DNA of 64,000 bases. Origin: Agrobacterium vitis. Its GTDB lineage: Bacteria > Pseudomonadota > Alphaproteobacteria > Rhizobiales > Rhizobiaceae. Every line of letters starts with the position of its first letter. Within the stretch, counting starts at the first letter, position 1. Below, one piece after another: positions 35,788 through 44,292 of the stretch. The position numbers were made by a program, and so were the translations under genes. The DNA lies in assembly GCF_013426735.1 (NCBI RefSeq), contig NZ_AP023272.1, positions 2,400,501 to 2,464,500 on the forward strand, given 5' to 3'. Under the pieces are notes generated by a model that saw nothing but the letters and a program-made list of their open reading frames with translations, was not told the origin of the DNA and searched no databases.

Positions 35788-37339
35788 CGGCGCTCTCCAG
35801 ACCATGCAAGCCGCCCATCAACAGACCGATCTTCTCGCGGTTCATCACGCCGCTTGGGTAGACTTTCGACAGCCTGCCCTCCGAAATTGCCGCAATCGAT
35901 GTCGAGACTTCGAAAATCTCGTCCAGATCCTGGCTGATGATCACCACCGCCGAGCCTTGAGCCGCAAGATCGATAAGCGCCTGGCGAATGCGGCTGGCCG
36001 CACCCGCATCCACACCCCAGGTTGGCTGGTTGACGACCAGCACCGCCGGTTTGCGGTCCAGCTCACGCCCGACAATGAATTTTTGCAGGTTGCCGCCCGA
36101 AAGCGATCCGGCGGAAGGGTCCTCACCGCTCTTTCGCACATCCATCGCCTCGCAAATCTGTAGGGTGGACGACTTGATGGCGCTGTGGCGGATCAGGCCG
36201 AACAGACCTGAGACATAACGCCCACGATCAGAGCGATGCCGCGCCAAAAGCAGATTGTCCGACAGCGAAAGGCCGGTAACGGCGGCATGGCCATGGCGCT
36301 CTTCCGGCACGAAACCAGCTCCGATCAACCGACGCCGGTTGATACCGAAGCGCCCGACCGGCTGGCCGCATAGCTGGATGGCTTGATGGTCACGCACGGT
36401 ATATTCGCCCGACAGCACATCAAACAATTCGCTCTGGCCATTACCGGCCACGCCCGCCAGTCCGAGGATTTCACCGGCACGAACAGTCAGCCACACATCC
36501 TTCAACGCCATGGAAAACGGCGTGCGTGCATCGACGCTGAGATTGCGAACAGTGAGTAGGTCCGCACCAACAGGAGCCGCAGCATCTGGCGTCACACCGA
36601 TGACGTCCGCGCCTACCATCATTCGCGCCAGCGTGGACGGGGTTTCCTGACGCGGATCGCAGGTGCCTGTCACCTTACCGTGGCGCAAAACCGTGGCACG
36701 GTCGCAAATGCGCTGCACCTCTTCCAACCGATGGCTGATATAGAGCACTGAACGCCCTTCGGCCCGCAGCTTTTCCAGCGTTTCAAACAGCTTGTCGGCC
36801 TCCTGCGGGGTCAGCACCGAGGTCGGCTCGTCAAGAATGATTAGTTTCGGATTTTGCAACAATGCCCGGACGATTTCGATCCGCTGACGCTCGCCAACCG
36901 ACAGATCCGCGACATGGGCCGAAGGATCGAGCGGCAAACCGTAAGACAGCGACAAGGTCCGCGCCTGTTCCGAAATTTCGCCAATCGAGACCGAACGATC
37001 CAAGGACAAGGCGATGTTCTCAGCCACAGTCAGCGCTTCAAACAGCGAAAAATGCTGGAAGACCATACCGATGCCAAGCCGACGGGCCTCCGCTGGAGAC
37101 GCGACCTCGACGGGCCCTTGATGGTCCCAATGAATCTCGCCAGCGCTCGGGGTCAGCACGCCAAAGAGCATTTTGACGAGCGTTGATTTGCCAGCGCCAT
37201 TTTCTCCAAGGAGGGCATGGATTTCGCCGGGAAGAATGTCGAGATCAATGCCATCGCAGGCGGCAAATGTGCCGAATCGCTTCGTCAGGCTGCGAACCGA
37301 AAGCAGCGGAGATGGCGCTACTTCTTTGCTATGCGACAC
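35777..37339 (-). CDS. Nucleoside-type ABC transporter ATPase with two ABC domains (YufO-like)
   Basis: About 520 aa with two fused nucleotide-binding domains. The first has GENGAGKST, LSVGERQRIEIVRAL and LIILDEPTSVL; the second has a degenerate Walker A (GVAGNGQSE), signature LSGGNLQKFIVGREL and Walker B-like VLVVNQPTWGVD. A weak second site is usual in RbsA/YufO ATPases. I prefer the GTG at 37339 (MSHSKEVAPSPLL) because AAGGGGG lies four nt upstream; TTG 37384 or ATG 37375 would lengthen it. First gene of the operon. Confidence 0.93.
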   Translation of the reverse strand: MSHSKEVAPSPLLSVRSLTKRFGTFAACDGIDLDILPGEIHALLGENGAGKSTLVKMLFGVLTPSAGEIHWDHQGPVEVASPAEARRLGIGMVFQHFSLFEALTVAENIALSLDRSVSIGEISEQARTLSLSYGLPLDPSAHVADLSVGERQRIEIVRALLQNPKLIILDEPTSVLTPQEADKLFETLEKLRAEGRSVLYISHRLEEVQRICDRATVLRHGKVTGTCDPRQETPSTLARMMVGADVIGVTPDAAAPVGADLLTVRNLSVDARTPFSMALKDVWLTVRAGEILGLAGVAGNGQSELFDVLSGEYTVRDHQAIQLCGQPVGRFGINRRRLIGAGFVPEERHGHAAVTGLSLSDNLLLARHRSDRGRYVSGLFGLIRHSAIKSSTLQICEAMDVRKSGEDPSAGSLSGGNLQKFIVGRELDRKPAVLVVNQPTWGVDAGAASRIRQALIDLAAQGSAVVIISQDLDEIFEVSTSIAAISEGRLSKVYPSGVMNREKIGLLMGGLHGLESADAH

Positions 37340-37544
37340 TCGACCCCCTTGCTCCGCCTCGGTTGGGACGAACATCCACAACAAGGAGACGAAACGGATA
37401 CCTAAACCATTTCAACACCTTCACGTCATGACCCTGCGTGAAGTATAGATTGCTGATCGTATTGATACCGGTTTTATTGCCGCTTACAACTACCGGAAAG
37501 GTTATTTTTTGGGTCTTGCCCGTTTTTAAGGCAGAGTATTATTT

Positions 37545-38270
37545 TCAACTACGGCCAAGCGACGGAAAAGCCTGGAGAATTCCACCAATCACATAGAGGT
37601 AAATGCCGCTAATAATGAAGGGGATGACCAGGAAAGACGGCGTTTGGAAATGCATCAGCAACGCCGCACCCCCCAATCCGCACCACAGGAAAAACACCGC
37701 CAGATTAAGTGGTCGCAGCCGCTTGACCCGGACGGGATGCAGAAAGCTGATCGGCAGGAAGGTCAGCGCCACGGAAATGCCGACCACGACCATCGCGGTC
37801 GTTGCCGAGGCATCGATGACGAACAGGGTAAAAACGATCATATTCCAAACGACTGGAAAGCCGGAGAAGAAATATTCGTCGGTCTTCATGCCCATATCGG
37901 CATAGTAGATGGCGCTGGACACTACGATCATTCCGGCAGCGACGAAAGAACAGGGCTGGCCGATCATACCGCTCTGGTAAAGCGCAAAAGCGGGTAGCAG
38001 GACATAGGTCACATAGTCGATAATGTTATCGAGCGTATCGCCTGACCAATTGGGCAGGACCTCCTTGACCTTGACCTTGCGGGCAATCGGTCCATCGATA
38101 CCATCCACGGCCAGCGCCAGGCCAAGCCACCAGAACATATCGACAAAGCGATGTTCCGCCGCAGCGACGACGCCCAAAAATGCCAGGAACGAGCCGGAGG
38201 CTGTCAGAATATGCACGGAAAACGCGCGCATCTCTGCATAGGGTACGCGCTTATAGTTGAAAATCTTCAT
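37545..38270 (-). CDS. pcs: Phosphatidylcholine synthase
   Basis: Condenses CDP-diacylglycerol with choline to form phosphatidylcholine in the inner membrane, a reaction characteristic of rhizobia and relatives. 241 aa with about seven or eight helices. The CDP-alcohol phosphotransferase motif DG(x)2AR(x)8G(x)3D(x)3D appears as DGIDGPIARKVKV followed by WSGDTLDNIIDYV. The start ATG 38270 (MKIFNYKRVPYAEM) is the family N-terminus; the frame is open to 38411 but that part is non-conserved. Confidence 0.95.
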   Translation of the reverse strand: MKIFNYKRVPYAEMRAFSVHILTASGSFLAFLGVVAAAEHRFVDMFWWLGLALAVDGIDGPIARKVKVKEVLPNWSGDTLDNIIDYVTYVLLPAFALYQSGMIGQPCSFVAAGMIVVSSAIYYADMGMKTDEYFFSGFPVVWNMIVFTLFVIDASATTAMVVVGISVALTFLPISFLHPVRVKRLRPLNLAVFFLWCGLGGAALLMHFQTPSFLVIPFIISGIYLYVIGGILQAFPSLGRS

Positions 38271-38467
38271 AATCCGCCGGTAAAAACCCCTTTGATCGGT
38301 TGGGGGATATTCTCCGAATCTGCCCCAAATGCAACCTTTCTTCCGGGCTTTACCCGATTTCCAGCGCCATGCCGCGACACAATGCCATTCGCTAGCGCCA
38401 CGCAAGCCCATGGATTTTCAGCATCCGACACCCTATTTTGCACATGAACCTATGCAGGGAGAAAACG

Positions 38468-39676
38468 ATGGAAACGGTCGATGTCACGGTAATTGGCGCA
38501 GGTCTGGCTGGGTCCGTCGCGGCACTGGCACTGGCCCGACGCGGGCGCAAGGTAACGTTGGTTGCCGGGGATACCCGCCCGAAAGATCGCCGCACCACGG
38601 CTCTGATGGATCAATCCATCCGCTTTCTCGACCGTCTCGGCCTATGGGAAGAGCTCAAATCCCAAGGTGAAGCGCTTTCGACCATGCAGATCATCGATGG
38701 CACAAAGCGACTGCTGCGCGCGCCGCCCGTCGCGTTTCGCAGTTCCGAAATCGGGCTGGCCGCCTTCGGCTATAATTTTCAAAACAGCGATCTTCTCGAT
38801 GTGTTCGATGCTGCCCTGGCACGCGAATCCAACCTTACCGTTTTGCATCAACAGGCTGCGTCCATTGATTTCTCCCAGGAAAATGCTCGCGTAACACTTG
38901 CCGATAACACGGTTATCGAATGCGATCTGGTGGTCGGTGCCGATGGCCGGCACTCAATGACGCGCGGCGCGGCAGATGTGGCGGTGCGGACCTGGTCCTA
39001 TCCGCAAACGGCCGTGGTGTTGAATTTCACCCACACCCTGCCCCACAACAATGTCTCGACCGAATTTCATACGGAAACCGGGCCGTTCACCCAGGTGCCG
39101 CTCAAAGGCAATCGTTCCAGCCTGGTCTGGGTGGTCGAGCCTGAGGAAGCGGAACGGCTGAAATCCTTGCCGCTCAACGATCTCAGCGCTCTGGTCGAAG
39201 CGCGCATGCAGTCGCTTCTGGGTCAAGTCACGGTCGAGGCACCAGCCCAGGTCTGGCCGCTTTCAGGCATGAGCGCTAACCGCTACGGCAAGGGCCGCGC
39301 CGTTTTCATTGGTGAGGCGGCACATGCCTTCCCGCCCATCGGCGCGCAAGGTCTTAATCTCAGCCTGCGCGACATCATGGTCCTGGAAGATCTTGTTGGG
39401 CATGAGCCGCAAAAGCCACTCGGCTCGACGCTGGGCGACCGCTTCGATCGCCGCCGCAAGGTGGATGTCTGGAGCCGCACTGCCAGCGTCGATCTTCTCA
39501 ACAGGTCGCTGCTGTCGTCCTTCCTGCCGGTGCAAATGGTGCGCGCTGCCGGCATTCATCTTCTCTCAAACCTGTCACCGCTGCGCCATTTCGCCATGCG
39601 CGAGGGCGTTGCACCGGGCTGTGGCTTCGGCGCGTTTCCGCAGATGATCCGCGACAAGATCAAATCGCGATTTTGA
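38468..39676 (+). CDS. UbiH/UbiF-like FAD-dependent monooxygenase
   Basis: 402 aa. Rossmann FAD motif VTVIGAGLAGSVAALALARRG at the N-terminus (GxGxxG), the DG motif VVGADGRHS near residue 160, and the second FAD motif GKGRAVFIGEAAHAFPPIGAQGLNLSLRD near 280. These match ubiquinone-ring hydroxylases, so a role in ubiquinone synthesis is likely. Which ring position it oxidises cannot be said. ATG 38468 is preceded by GGGAG; 38438 is less likely. It ends 23 nt before the convergent ccdA gene. Confidence 0.9.
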   Translation: METVDVTVIGAGLAGSVAALALARRGRKVTLVAGDTRPKDRRTTALMDQSIRFLDRLGLWEELKSQGEALSTMQIIDGTKRLLRAPPVAFRSSEIGLAAFGYNFQNSDLLDVFDAALARESNLTVLHQQAASIDFSQENARVTLADNTVIECDLVVGADGRHSMTRGAADVAVRTWSYPQTAVVLNFTHTLPHNNVSTEFHTETGPFTQVPLKGNRSSLVWVVEPEEAERLKSLPLNDLSALVEARMQSLLGQVTVEAPAQVWPLSGMSANRYGKGRAVFIGEAAHAFPPIGAQGLNLSLRDIMVLEDLVGHEPQKPLGSTLGDRFDRRRKVDVWSRTASVDLLNRSLLSSFLPVQMVRAAGIHLLSNLSPLRHFAMREGVAPGCGFGAFPQMIRDKIKSRF

Positions 39677-39699
39677 ACCGTGATTTAGAAAATTCCTGT

Positions 39700-40446
39700 T
39701 TATCCGATCCGCGACAGGATCGGAAAACTCTGCTGAAACCAGATCGCCAGATCGGACACAAAGCCGAATATGAAGGCAAGCCCGGTTGCCACCAGAAGCA
39801 GCCCCATGAGCTTTTCCACCAGACCGAGATGACGGCGAAACCGGGTGAGAAACCGCATGAATGCTCCTGAAAAGCCTGCGGCGATCCAGAACGGAATGGC
39901 AAGCCCCAGCGAATAGACCGCCAGCAGTACGGCCCCCTGCCCAACCGTATCGCGGGCCGCCGCAACCGCAAGGATCGCGCCCAGCACAGGGCCGATGCAG
40001 GGCGTCCAGCCAAAGGCAAAGGCTAGCCCCATCACATAGGCCCCTGTCAGGGTCGCGGGCTTGCCGCCACCTGCAAAGCGCATTTCGCGGGCCAGCAGGC
40101 CGATGCGAAACAGGCCTAGAAAATTCAACCCCATGACGATGATGATCAAGCCGCCGATCTTCGACAGGAGATCGAGATGCTGACGCAACATCATGCCAAT
40201 GGAGGAAGCGCCTGCCCCGAGCGCCACGAAGACCGTGGCAAAGCCCAGGGTGAAACACAGGGCCGAAAAAATCACCGCCGAGCGCGCCCGCCGGTCAACC
40301 GCCACCGCCTCGCCGCGAAACTGCTCGACGCTGACCCCCGCCATATAGCAGAGGTAAGGCGGCACCAGCGGCAAAACACAGGGCGACAGAAAGGACAAGG
40401 TCCCGGCCACAAGCGCCGTCAGAAATGGAATGTCAGCAATCGTCAC
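39700..40446 (-). CDS. ccdA: Cytochrome c biogenesis / thiol-disulfide transporter CcdA
   Basis: 248 aa, six predicted helices. Moves reducing equivalents across the inner membrane to periplasmic thiol proteins (heme-lyase or DsbD-like partners). The redox-active cysteines are in LSFLSPCVLPLVPP (helix 1) and GWTPCIGPVLGA (helix 4). The GTG at 40446 (MTIADIPFLTAL) has GGTGAGG upstream and seems better than the TTG at 40470. No thioredoxin-like partner gene is adjacent. Confidence 0.9.
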   Translation of the reverse strand: MTIADIPFLTALVAGTLSFLSPCVLPLVPPYLCYMAGVSVEQFRGEAVAVDRRARSAVIFSALCFTLGFATVFVALGAGASSIGMMLRQHLDLLSKIGGLIIIVMGLNFLGLFRIGLLAREMRFAGGGKPATLTGAYVMGLAFAFGWTPCIGPVLGAILAVAAARDTVGQGAVLLAVYSLGLAIPFWIAAGFSGAFMRFLTRFRRHLGLVEKLMGLLLVATGLAFIFGFVSDLAIWFQQSFPILSRIG

Positions 40447-40475
40447 AATGTCCTCACCGCCCAGCACCAAATTCT

Positions 40476-40580
40476 AGAGCATCGTGCAGAAAATCGGAAT
40501 CAGCACGATGCTCTCAATTTTAGTTTACGCATCGGAGTTGTCCGAAAACCGGTTCTTAACTTTCGGTTCGATGCTCTATC
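40476..40580. repeat. RIME-like repeat (second family), longest copy
   Basis: AGAGCATCGTGC and GCACGATGCTCT form a perfect 12-bp inverted pair at the left. TTTTAGTTTACGCATCGGAG, TCCGAAAACCGG and TTTCGGTTCGATGCTCTAT follow. It lies between ccdA and the tRNA-Lys promoter. Confidence 0.75.
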
Positions 40581-40676
40581 GGTGTGGTAGCCCCGATGGC
40601 AATGACGTGCCAATCACCTTTTTGCCAGAGCCATAAAAACCTCTGGTGAAAATGTGAAAAAAGCTGTTTTTTTGGG

Positions 40677-40705
40677 TTGACCGAAAACACCGCCCTGCAT
40701 ATGGT
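40677..40705 (+). promoter_or_regulatory. Sigma-70-type promoter of tRNA-Lys
   Basis: TTGACC (40677-40682), a 17-nt spacer, then TATGGT (40700-40705). The position gives a leader of about 30 nt before the mature tRNA. Spacing and -35 are close to consensus. Confidence 0.65.
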
Positions 40706-40741
40706 CCGCGCACTTCCAGAGGGGCATTTGCTCCGCTTCGG

Positions 40742-40817
40742 GAGCGCGTAGCTCAGCCGGTAGAGCAACTGACTTTTAATCAGTAGGTCCAGGGTTCGAA
40801 TCCCTGCGCGCTCACCA
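40742..40817 (+). tRNA. tRNA-Lys (anticodon TTT)
   Basis: 76 nt with encoded CCA. Acceptor stem GAGCGCG (40742-40748) pairs with CGCGCTC (40807-40813), discriminator A, CCA at 40815-40817. D arm GCTC-AGCCGGTA-GAGC, anticodon arm ACTGA-CTTTTAA-TCAGT with TTT, and T arm CAGGGTTCGAATCCCTG are all regular. It reads AAA and AAG lysine codons. Confidence 0.98.
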
Positions 40818-40861
40818 CTTTCCTAGAAGATCCCACCACATCATCTTGGCCCCCTAAGAGG

Positions 40862-42646
40862 TTAAAACTCGCCTGCAACCTCACGGCGTCTGAGGTCAAG
40901 TTCTTCGCTGTAGCGGCGAAGCGTGTGGCTTTCGGTCAGCAAGCCGATGGGACGGTTCTGCACACGATCATTCATGACGGCCAGTGCTTCGCTCTGGGTG
41001 GAATCAAAGATGGCGGCGGCCTGCTTGACGTTCATGGTCGGCAAAAGCACATCCTTGGTATAGCGCAGATAGGTTTCCAGGCTGCGGCTCTCATTCTCAC
41101 GATCCATTGGATCGGCATAGATTTCCGGCAAAAGCACGATACCGGCATAGCGACCGTCGTCATTAACCATGATCACACGCTGGGTCGAACCTAGGGGAAA
41201 TTGCTTGCAGAATTCCTCAAGCCCCATGGAGAGCTTGGCGGTGCGGACATCGGCGCGCATCATCTTGGCCACCGTCAGGTCGCGTATCCAGCCGACATCC
41301 TGGGCGCTGCGAATGGTTTCTCCGCGCAGGTGAAAACGCCATGTGGCGAAGGAATAGCCAAACGACACCCGCACCACCAGCGAGGTGGTGATAACGGAGG
41401 CAAGCACCAGCGCGGTGATGGGAAAGTCGCCGGTCAATTCCAGAGCCAGGAAGGTCATGGTCAGCGGTCCACCAATGACGGCGGCGGCAAAGGCGCTCAT
41501 GCCAACCACCGCATAAATCACCGGCGTCAGCGTCACCGCTGGAAACAGCATGGCACCAAAGGCGAAGATCTTGCCAAGCAGCGCCCCCATGAACAGCGAG
41601 GCGAAAAACAGGCCACCACGAAAGCCGGAGCCGATGGAGATGGCGCTGGCAATGGATTTGAGCACGAACAGCAGAACCAGTGCATAAAGGCTGCTCTGGG
41701 TATTGAGGTTGATATGCAGCGCGCCGTGGCCACCGGCCAGAACCTGCGGGGAAACCAGCGCCAGAAGGCCGATAATGATTCCGCCAATCATCGGCCTGAA
41801 TGGCTGCGAGATAAAGCTTTTGCGCGCCGTTTCCTCAATGAAGGAAACGGCCTGCATGAGGACGATGCCAACGCCCGCGCAGACGATGCCGAGCATGACG
41901 GCGGGCAGGTAATCGATTGGGGTGATGTTACCAACCGCACCGATATCGATGGACAGCCCCTGCCCGCCGATCTGGCTGGTAACGATTTTTGCCACCAGTG
42001 CCGAGACGATCACCGGGGCGAGCGTCACGACCGTATAGGAGCCAATGATCAGTTCAACCGCATAGAAGGCGCCGGTCAATGGCGCATCGAAAGCCGCGGC
42101 AATCGCACCGGCGGCCCCGCAGCCGACCAGCAGTCGTAAGTCGCCGCGCCGCAGCTTCAGCTTGACGCCAAGCTTGGAGGCAAAGCCGGAGGCGATCTGG
42201 GTGTAACCGGCCTCCAACCCGACCGAGGCCCCGAAGCCATTGGAAATGATGTTCTGCACACAAACGATGATGCTGTCGGTCAGCGACAACCGTCCACCAT
42301 GCAACGCATTGGCCTCGATGGGGTCCACCATCGGTTTTTTACGGGTTTTGGACAGAATGAAGACAATGACGCCGAGGATGACGCCGCCGATAATAGGACC
42401 GCCCAGCACGATAGGCCCGGTAATGCCGCTGCCACTCAACGTGCCCTCAACGCCGAAGATTAGAAAATGCAGGCTAGCGCTCAGGAAGCTGACCAGCGAC
42501 ACCAGCAACCCCGCGAGTATGCCGATAATGGCGGCCAGCACCACCAGCCCCAGCTCGCCCCGCCGCAGCAGCGCCTGAAGCCGGGAGGCTTTCAGATTGT
42601 TGAGAAAGCTGGCCGTGCTGGGAGATTGAAAGGGCTTGTTCAACAT
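40862..42646 (-). CDS. ClC-family chloride channel/antiporter with C-terminal CBS pair
   Basis: 594 aa: about ten or more membrane helices (residues 30-440) and a cytosolic CBS pair (about 455-580, TVAKMMRADVRTAKLSMGLEEF, then VIMVNDDGRYAGIVLL and PIGLLTESHTL). The three ClC selectivity signatures are divergent: GSGITGP for GSGIP, GLEAGYTQ for GREGP and FRGGLFFASLFMGA for GGIFAP. The gating glutamate is retained in GLEAG, so proton-coupled exchange remains possible. The CBS pair suggests nucleotide control. It is monocistronic and ends 44 nt from tRNA-Lys. Confidence 0.92.
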   Translation of the reverse strand: MLNKPFQSPSTASFLNNLKASRLQALLRRGELGLVVLAAIIGILAGLLVSLVSFLSASLHFLIFGVEGTLSGSGITGPIVLGGPIIGGVILGVIVFILSKTRKKPMVDPIEANALHGGRLSLTDSIIVCVQNIISNGFGASVGLEAGYTQIASGFASKLGVKLKLRRGDLRLLVGCGAAGAIAAAFDAPLTGAFYAVELIIGSYTVVTLAPVIVSALVAKIVTSQIGGQGLSIDIGAVGNITPIDYLPAVMLGIVCAGVGIVLMQAVSFIEETARKSFISQPFRPMIGGIIIGLLALVSPQVLAGGHGALHINLNTQSSLYALVLLFVLKSIASAISIGSGFRGGLFFASLFMGALLGKIFAFGAMLFPAVTLTPVIYAVVGMSAFAAAVIGGPLTMTFLALELTGDFPITALVLASVITTSLVVRVSFGYSFATWRFHLRGETIRSAQDVGWIRDLTVAKMMRADVRTAKLSMGLEEFCKQFPLGSTQRVIMVNDDGRYAGIVLLPEIYADPMDRENESRSLETYLRYTKDVLLPTMNVKQAAAIFDSTQSEALAVMNDRVQNRPIGLLTESHTLRRYSEELDLRRREVAGEF

Positions 42647-42680
42647 CGTCTATCCTGGCCCGCGCCACGTTTTCAAGAAA

Positions 42681-43499
42681 TCAGGCCGGCAGCGTGAGCT
42701 CAAATTGCATCTGGTCATACGCCGGCTCGACATGGTCAGGCGTTTCGCGCAGGACGGTCTCGTAATCGAGTGGAATATGCATATGGGTCAATATCGCCCG
42801 CTTCGGGGCAAGCGATTCGATCCAGGCTAGCGATTGCGACAGGGACAGATGGCTCGGATGCTCCCTGTATTGCAGGGCATCGATAACAAGCACATCCAGC
42901 CCGGCCAGACGCTGCACGGTTTTCTCTGGAAAATCGCTGACATCGCTGCAATAGGCGACATCACCAATGCGAAAGCCGAGTGAAATAATGTCGCCATGCT
43001 GCTGTTCCAGCGGCAAGAGCGCAATGCGTCCGCCTGCGCCATCGATCTCAACCGGCTGGTTCATGTCCTCGATGATATGGGGACGGACGATGGGTGGATA
43101 ATTGCTACCATCAGGGGTCTTCAGGCAGTAGCCGAACCCCGTCTCTATCCGACGCATGGTCTCCGGCTCGGCATAGATCGGAATGCGTCCGCGCTGCATC
43201 AAGGAATAGCCGCGAAGATCATCGATGCCATGCAAGTGGTCGGCATGGGCGTGGCTGTAGACGACAGCGTCCAGCGACTGGACACCCGCACGGATCATCT
43301 GTTCACGAAAATCCGGACCGGTATCGACGAGAACCACGGTCTTGCCGCCATCCGGGCCGATCTGCTCGATCAGAAAAGACGCGCGTGTGCGCCTGTTCTT
43401 CGGGTTCGACGGATCGCAATCTCCCCAGTCACCATTGATCCGCGGCACGCCCGGCGAGGATGAACATCCCAGAATGGTGAAGCGGCGGAGATAGGTCAT
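42681..43499 (-). CDS. MBL-fold metallo-hydrolase (PhnP-like)
   Basis: 272 aa beta-lactamase-fold metal-dependent hydrolase. Ligands: YSHAHADHLHGIDD (HxHxDH), EQQHGDI, CSDVSDF and LTHMH. The start (RRFTILGCSSSPGVPRINGDWG) is the group also annotated as cyclic phosphodiesterase or PhnP-like. No phosphonate genes are nearby, so the substrate is unknown, and a nucleic-acid or cyclic phosphodiester is possible. It follows tatD with a 7-nt gap at the end of the metG cluster. Confidence 0.9.
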   Translation of the reverse strand: MTYLRRFTILGCSSSPGVPRINGDWGDCDPSNPKNRRTRASFLIEQIGPDGGKTVVLVDTGPDFREQMIRAGVQSLDAVVYSHAHADHLHGIDDLRGYSLMQRGRIPIYAEPETMRRIETGFGYCLKTPDGSNYPPIVRPHIIEDMNQPVEIDGAGGRIALLPLEQQHGDIISLGFRIGDVAYCSDVSDFPEKTVQRLAGLDVLVIDALQYREHPSHLSLSQSLAWIESLAPKRAILTHMHIPLDYETVLRETPDHVEPAYDQMQFELTLPA

Positions 43500-43506
43500 C
43501 GGTCAC

Positions 43507-44289
43507 TCAAAGCCTTGGCATTTTCGAAAACAGTCGCAATGCATTATCCGTGGTGATCGCGGCGATTTCGGCGTAGCTGACGCCTTTGACCTCGGCCAGC
43601 ACCTCCGCCGTATTGACGACATAGGAGGGCTCGTTGCGTTTTCCACGCCAGCGCTTTGGCGCAAGGTACGGCGCGTCTGTTTCCACCAAAAGGCGATCCA
43701 GAGGAATTTCCTTGGCGATATCGCGCAGCTCCTGCGATTTCGGAAAGGTCAGAATGCCGGAAAAGGAAATATAGCCGCCCAGCTCGACGCCGGTTTTCGC
43801 CAAAGCCTCGCCAGCCGAAAAGCAATGCAGAATGAAGGGAAACACACCCTTGGCCGTCTCGTCGCGCAGGATCTGCGCCATGTCGTCATCGGCGCTGCGG
43901 CTATGGATCACCAGTGGCAATTGCGTGCGGCGCGATGCCTCGATATGGCGCAGGAAGCCGGTCTTCTGGTCCTCAGGCGTCTGGGTATCGTAGAAATAGT
44001 CCAGGCCGCATTCGCCGATGGCAACGACTTTCTCATGCGTCTCGGCCAGCCGCACCAGATCGTCCGCAGCGATCTCCAGCTCTTCATTGGCATTGTTGGG
44101 ATGGGTGCCGACCGAGCAGAATACCGAAGGGTAGCGCTCGGTCAGCGCCAAAAGCGCCGGAAGCTTGGCGACGCGGGTGGAGATCGTCACCATCTGCTTG
44201 ACGCCTGCGTCATGGGCGCGCTTCACCAGCTCGTCGCGCTCTTCCTCGAAATCGGCGAAATCCAGGTGGCAATGGGTATCGATCAGCAT
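43507..44289 (-). CDS. TatD-family metal-dependent hydrolase (DNase)
   Basis: 260 aa TIM-barrel amidohydrolase-like enzyme. Motifs: LIDTHCHLDF (first metal pair), GECGLDYFYD (Glu), LPLVIHSRSADDD, FILHCFSAG and LLVETDAPYLAP (last Asp). Relatives act as 3'-5' exonucleases in DNA repair or quality control. ATG 44289 follows the metG stop immediately (TGAGTGATG); GTG 44292 is also open. It is part of the metG-tatD-MBL run. Confidence 0.95.
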   Translation of the reverse strand: MLIDTHCHLDFADFEEERDELVKRAHDAGVKQMVTISTRVAKLPALLALTERYPSVFCSVGTHPNNANEELEIAADDLVRLAETHEKVVAIGECGLDYFYDTQTPEDQKTGFLRHIEASRRTQLPLVIHSRSADDDMAQILRDETAKGVFPFILHCFSAGEALAKTGVELGGYISFSGILTFPKSQELRDIAKEIPLDRLLVETDAPYLAPKRWRGKRNEPSYVVNTAEVLAEVKGVSYAEIAAITTDNALRLFSKMPRL

Positions 44290-44292
44290 CAC

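Noticed and set aside
40742..40817. tRNA-Lys as an integration site for a genomic island
   Set aside because: No integrase, no direct repeat of the tRNA 3' end nearby, and housekeeping genes on both sides.
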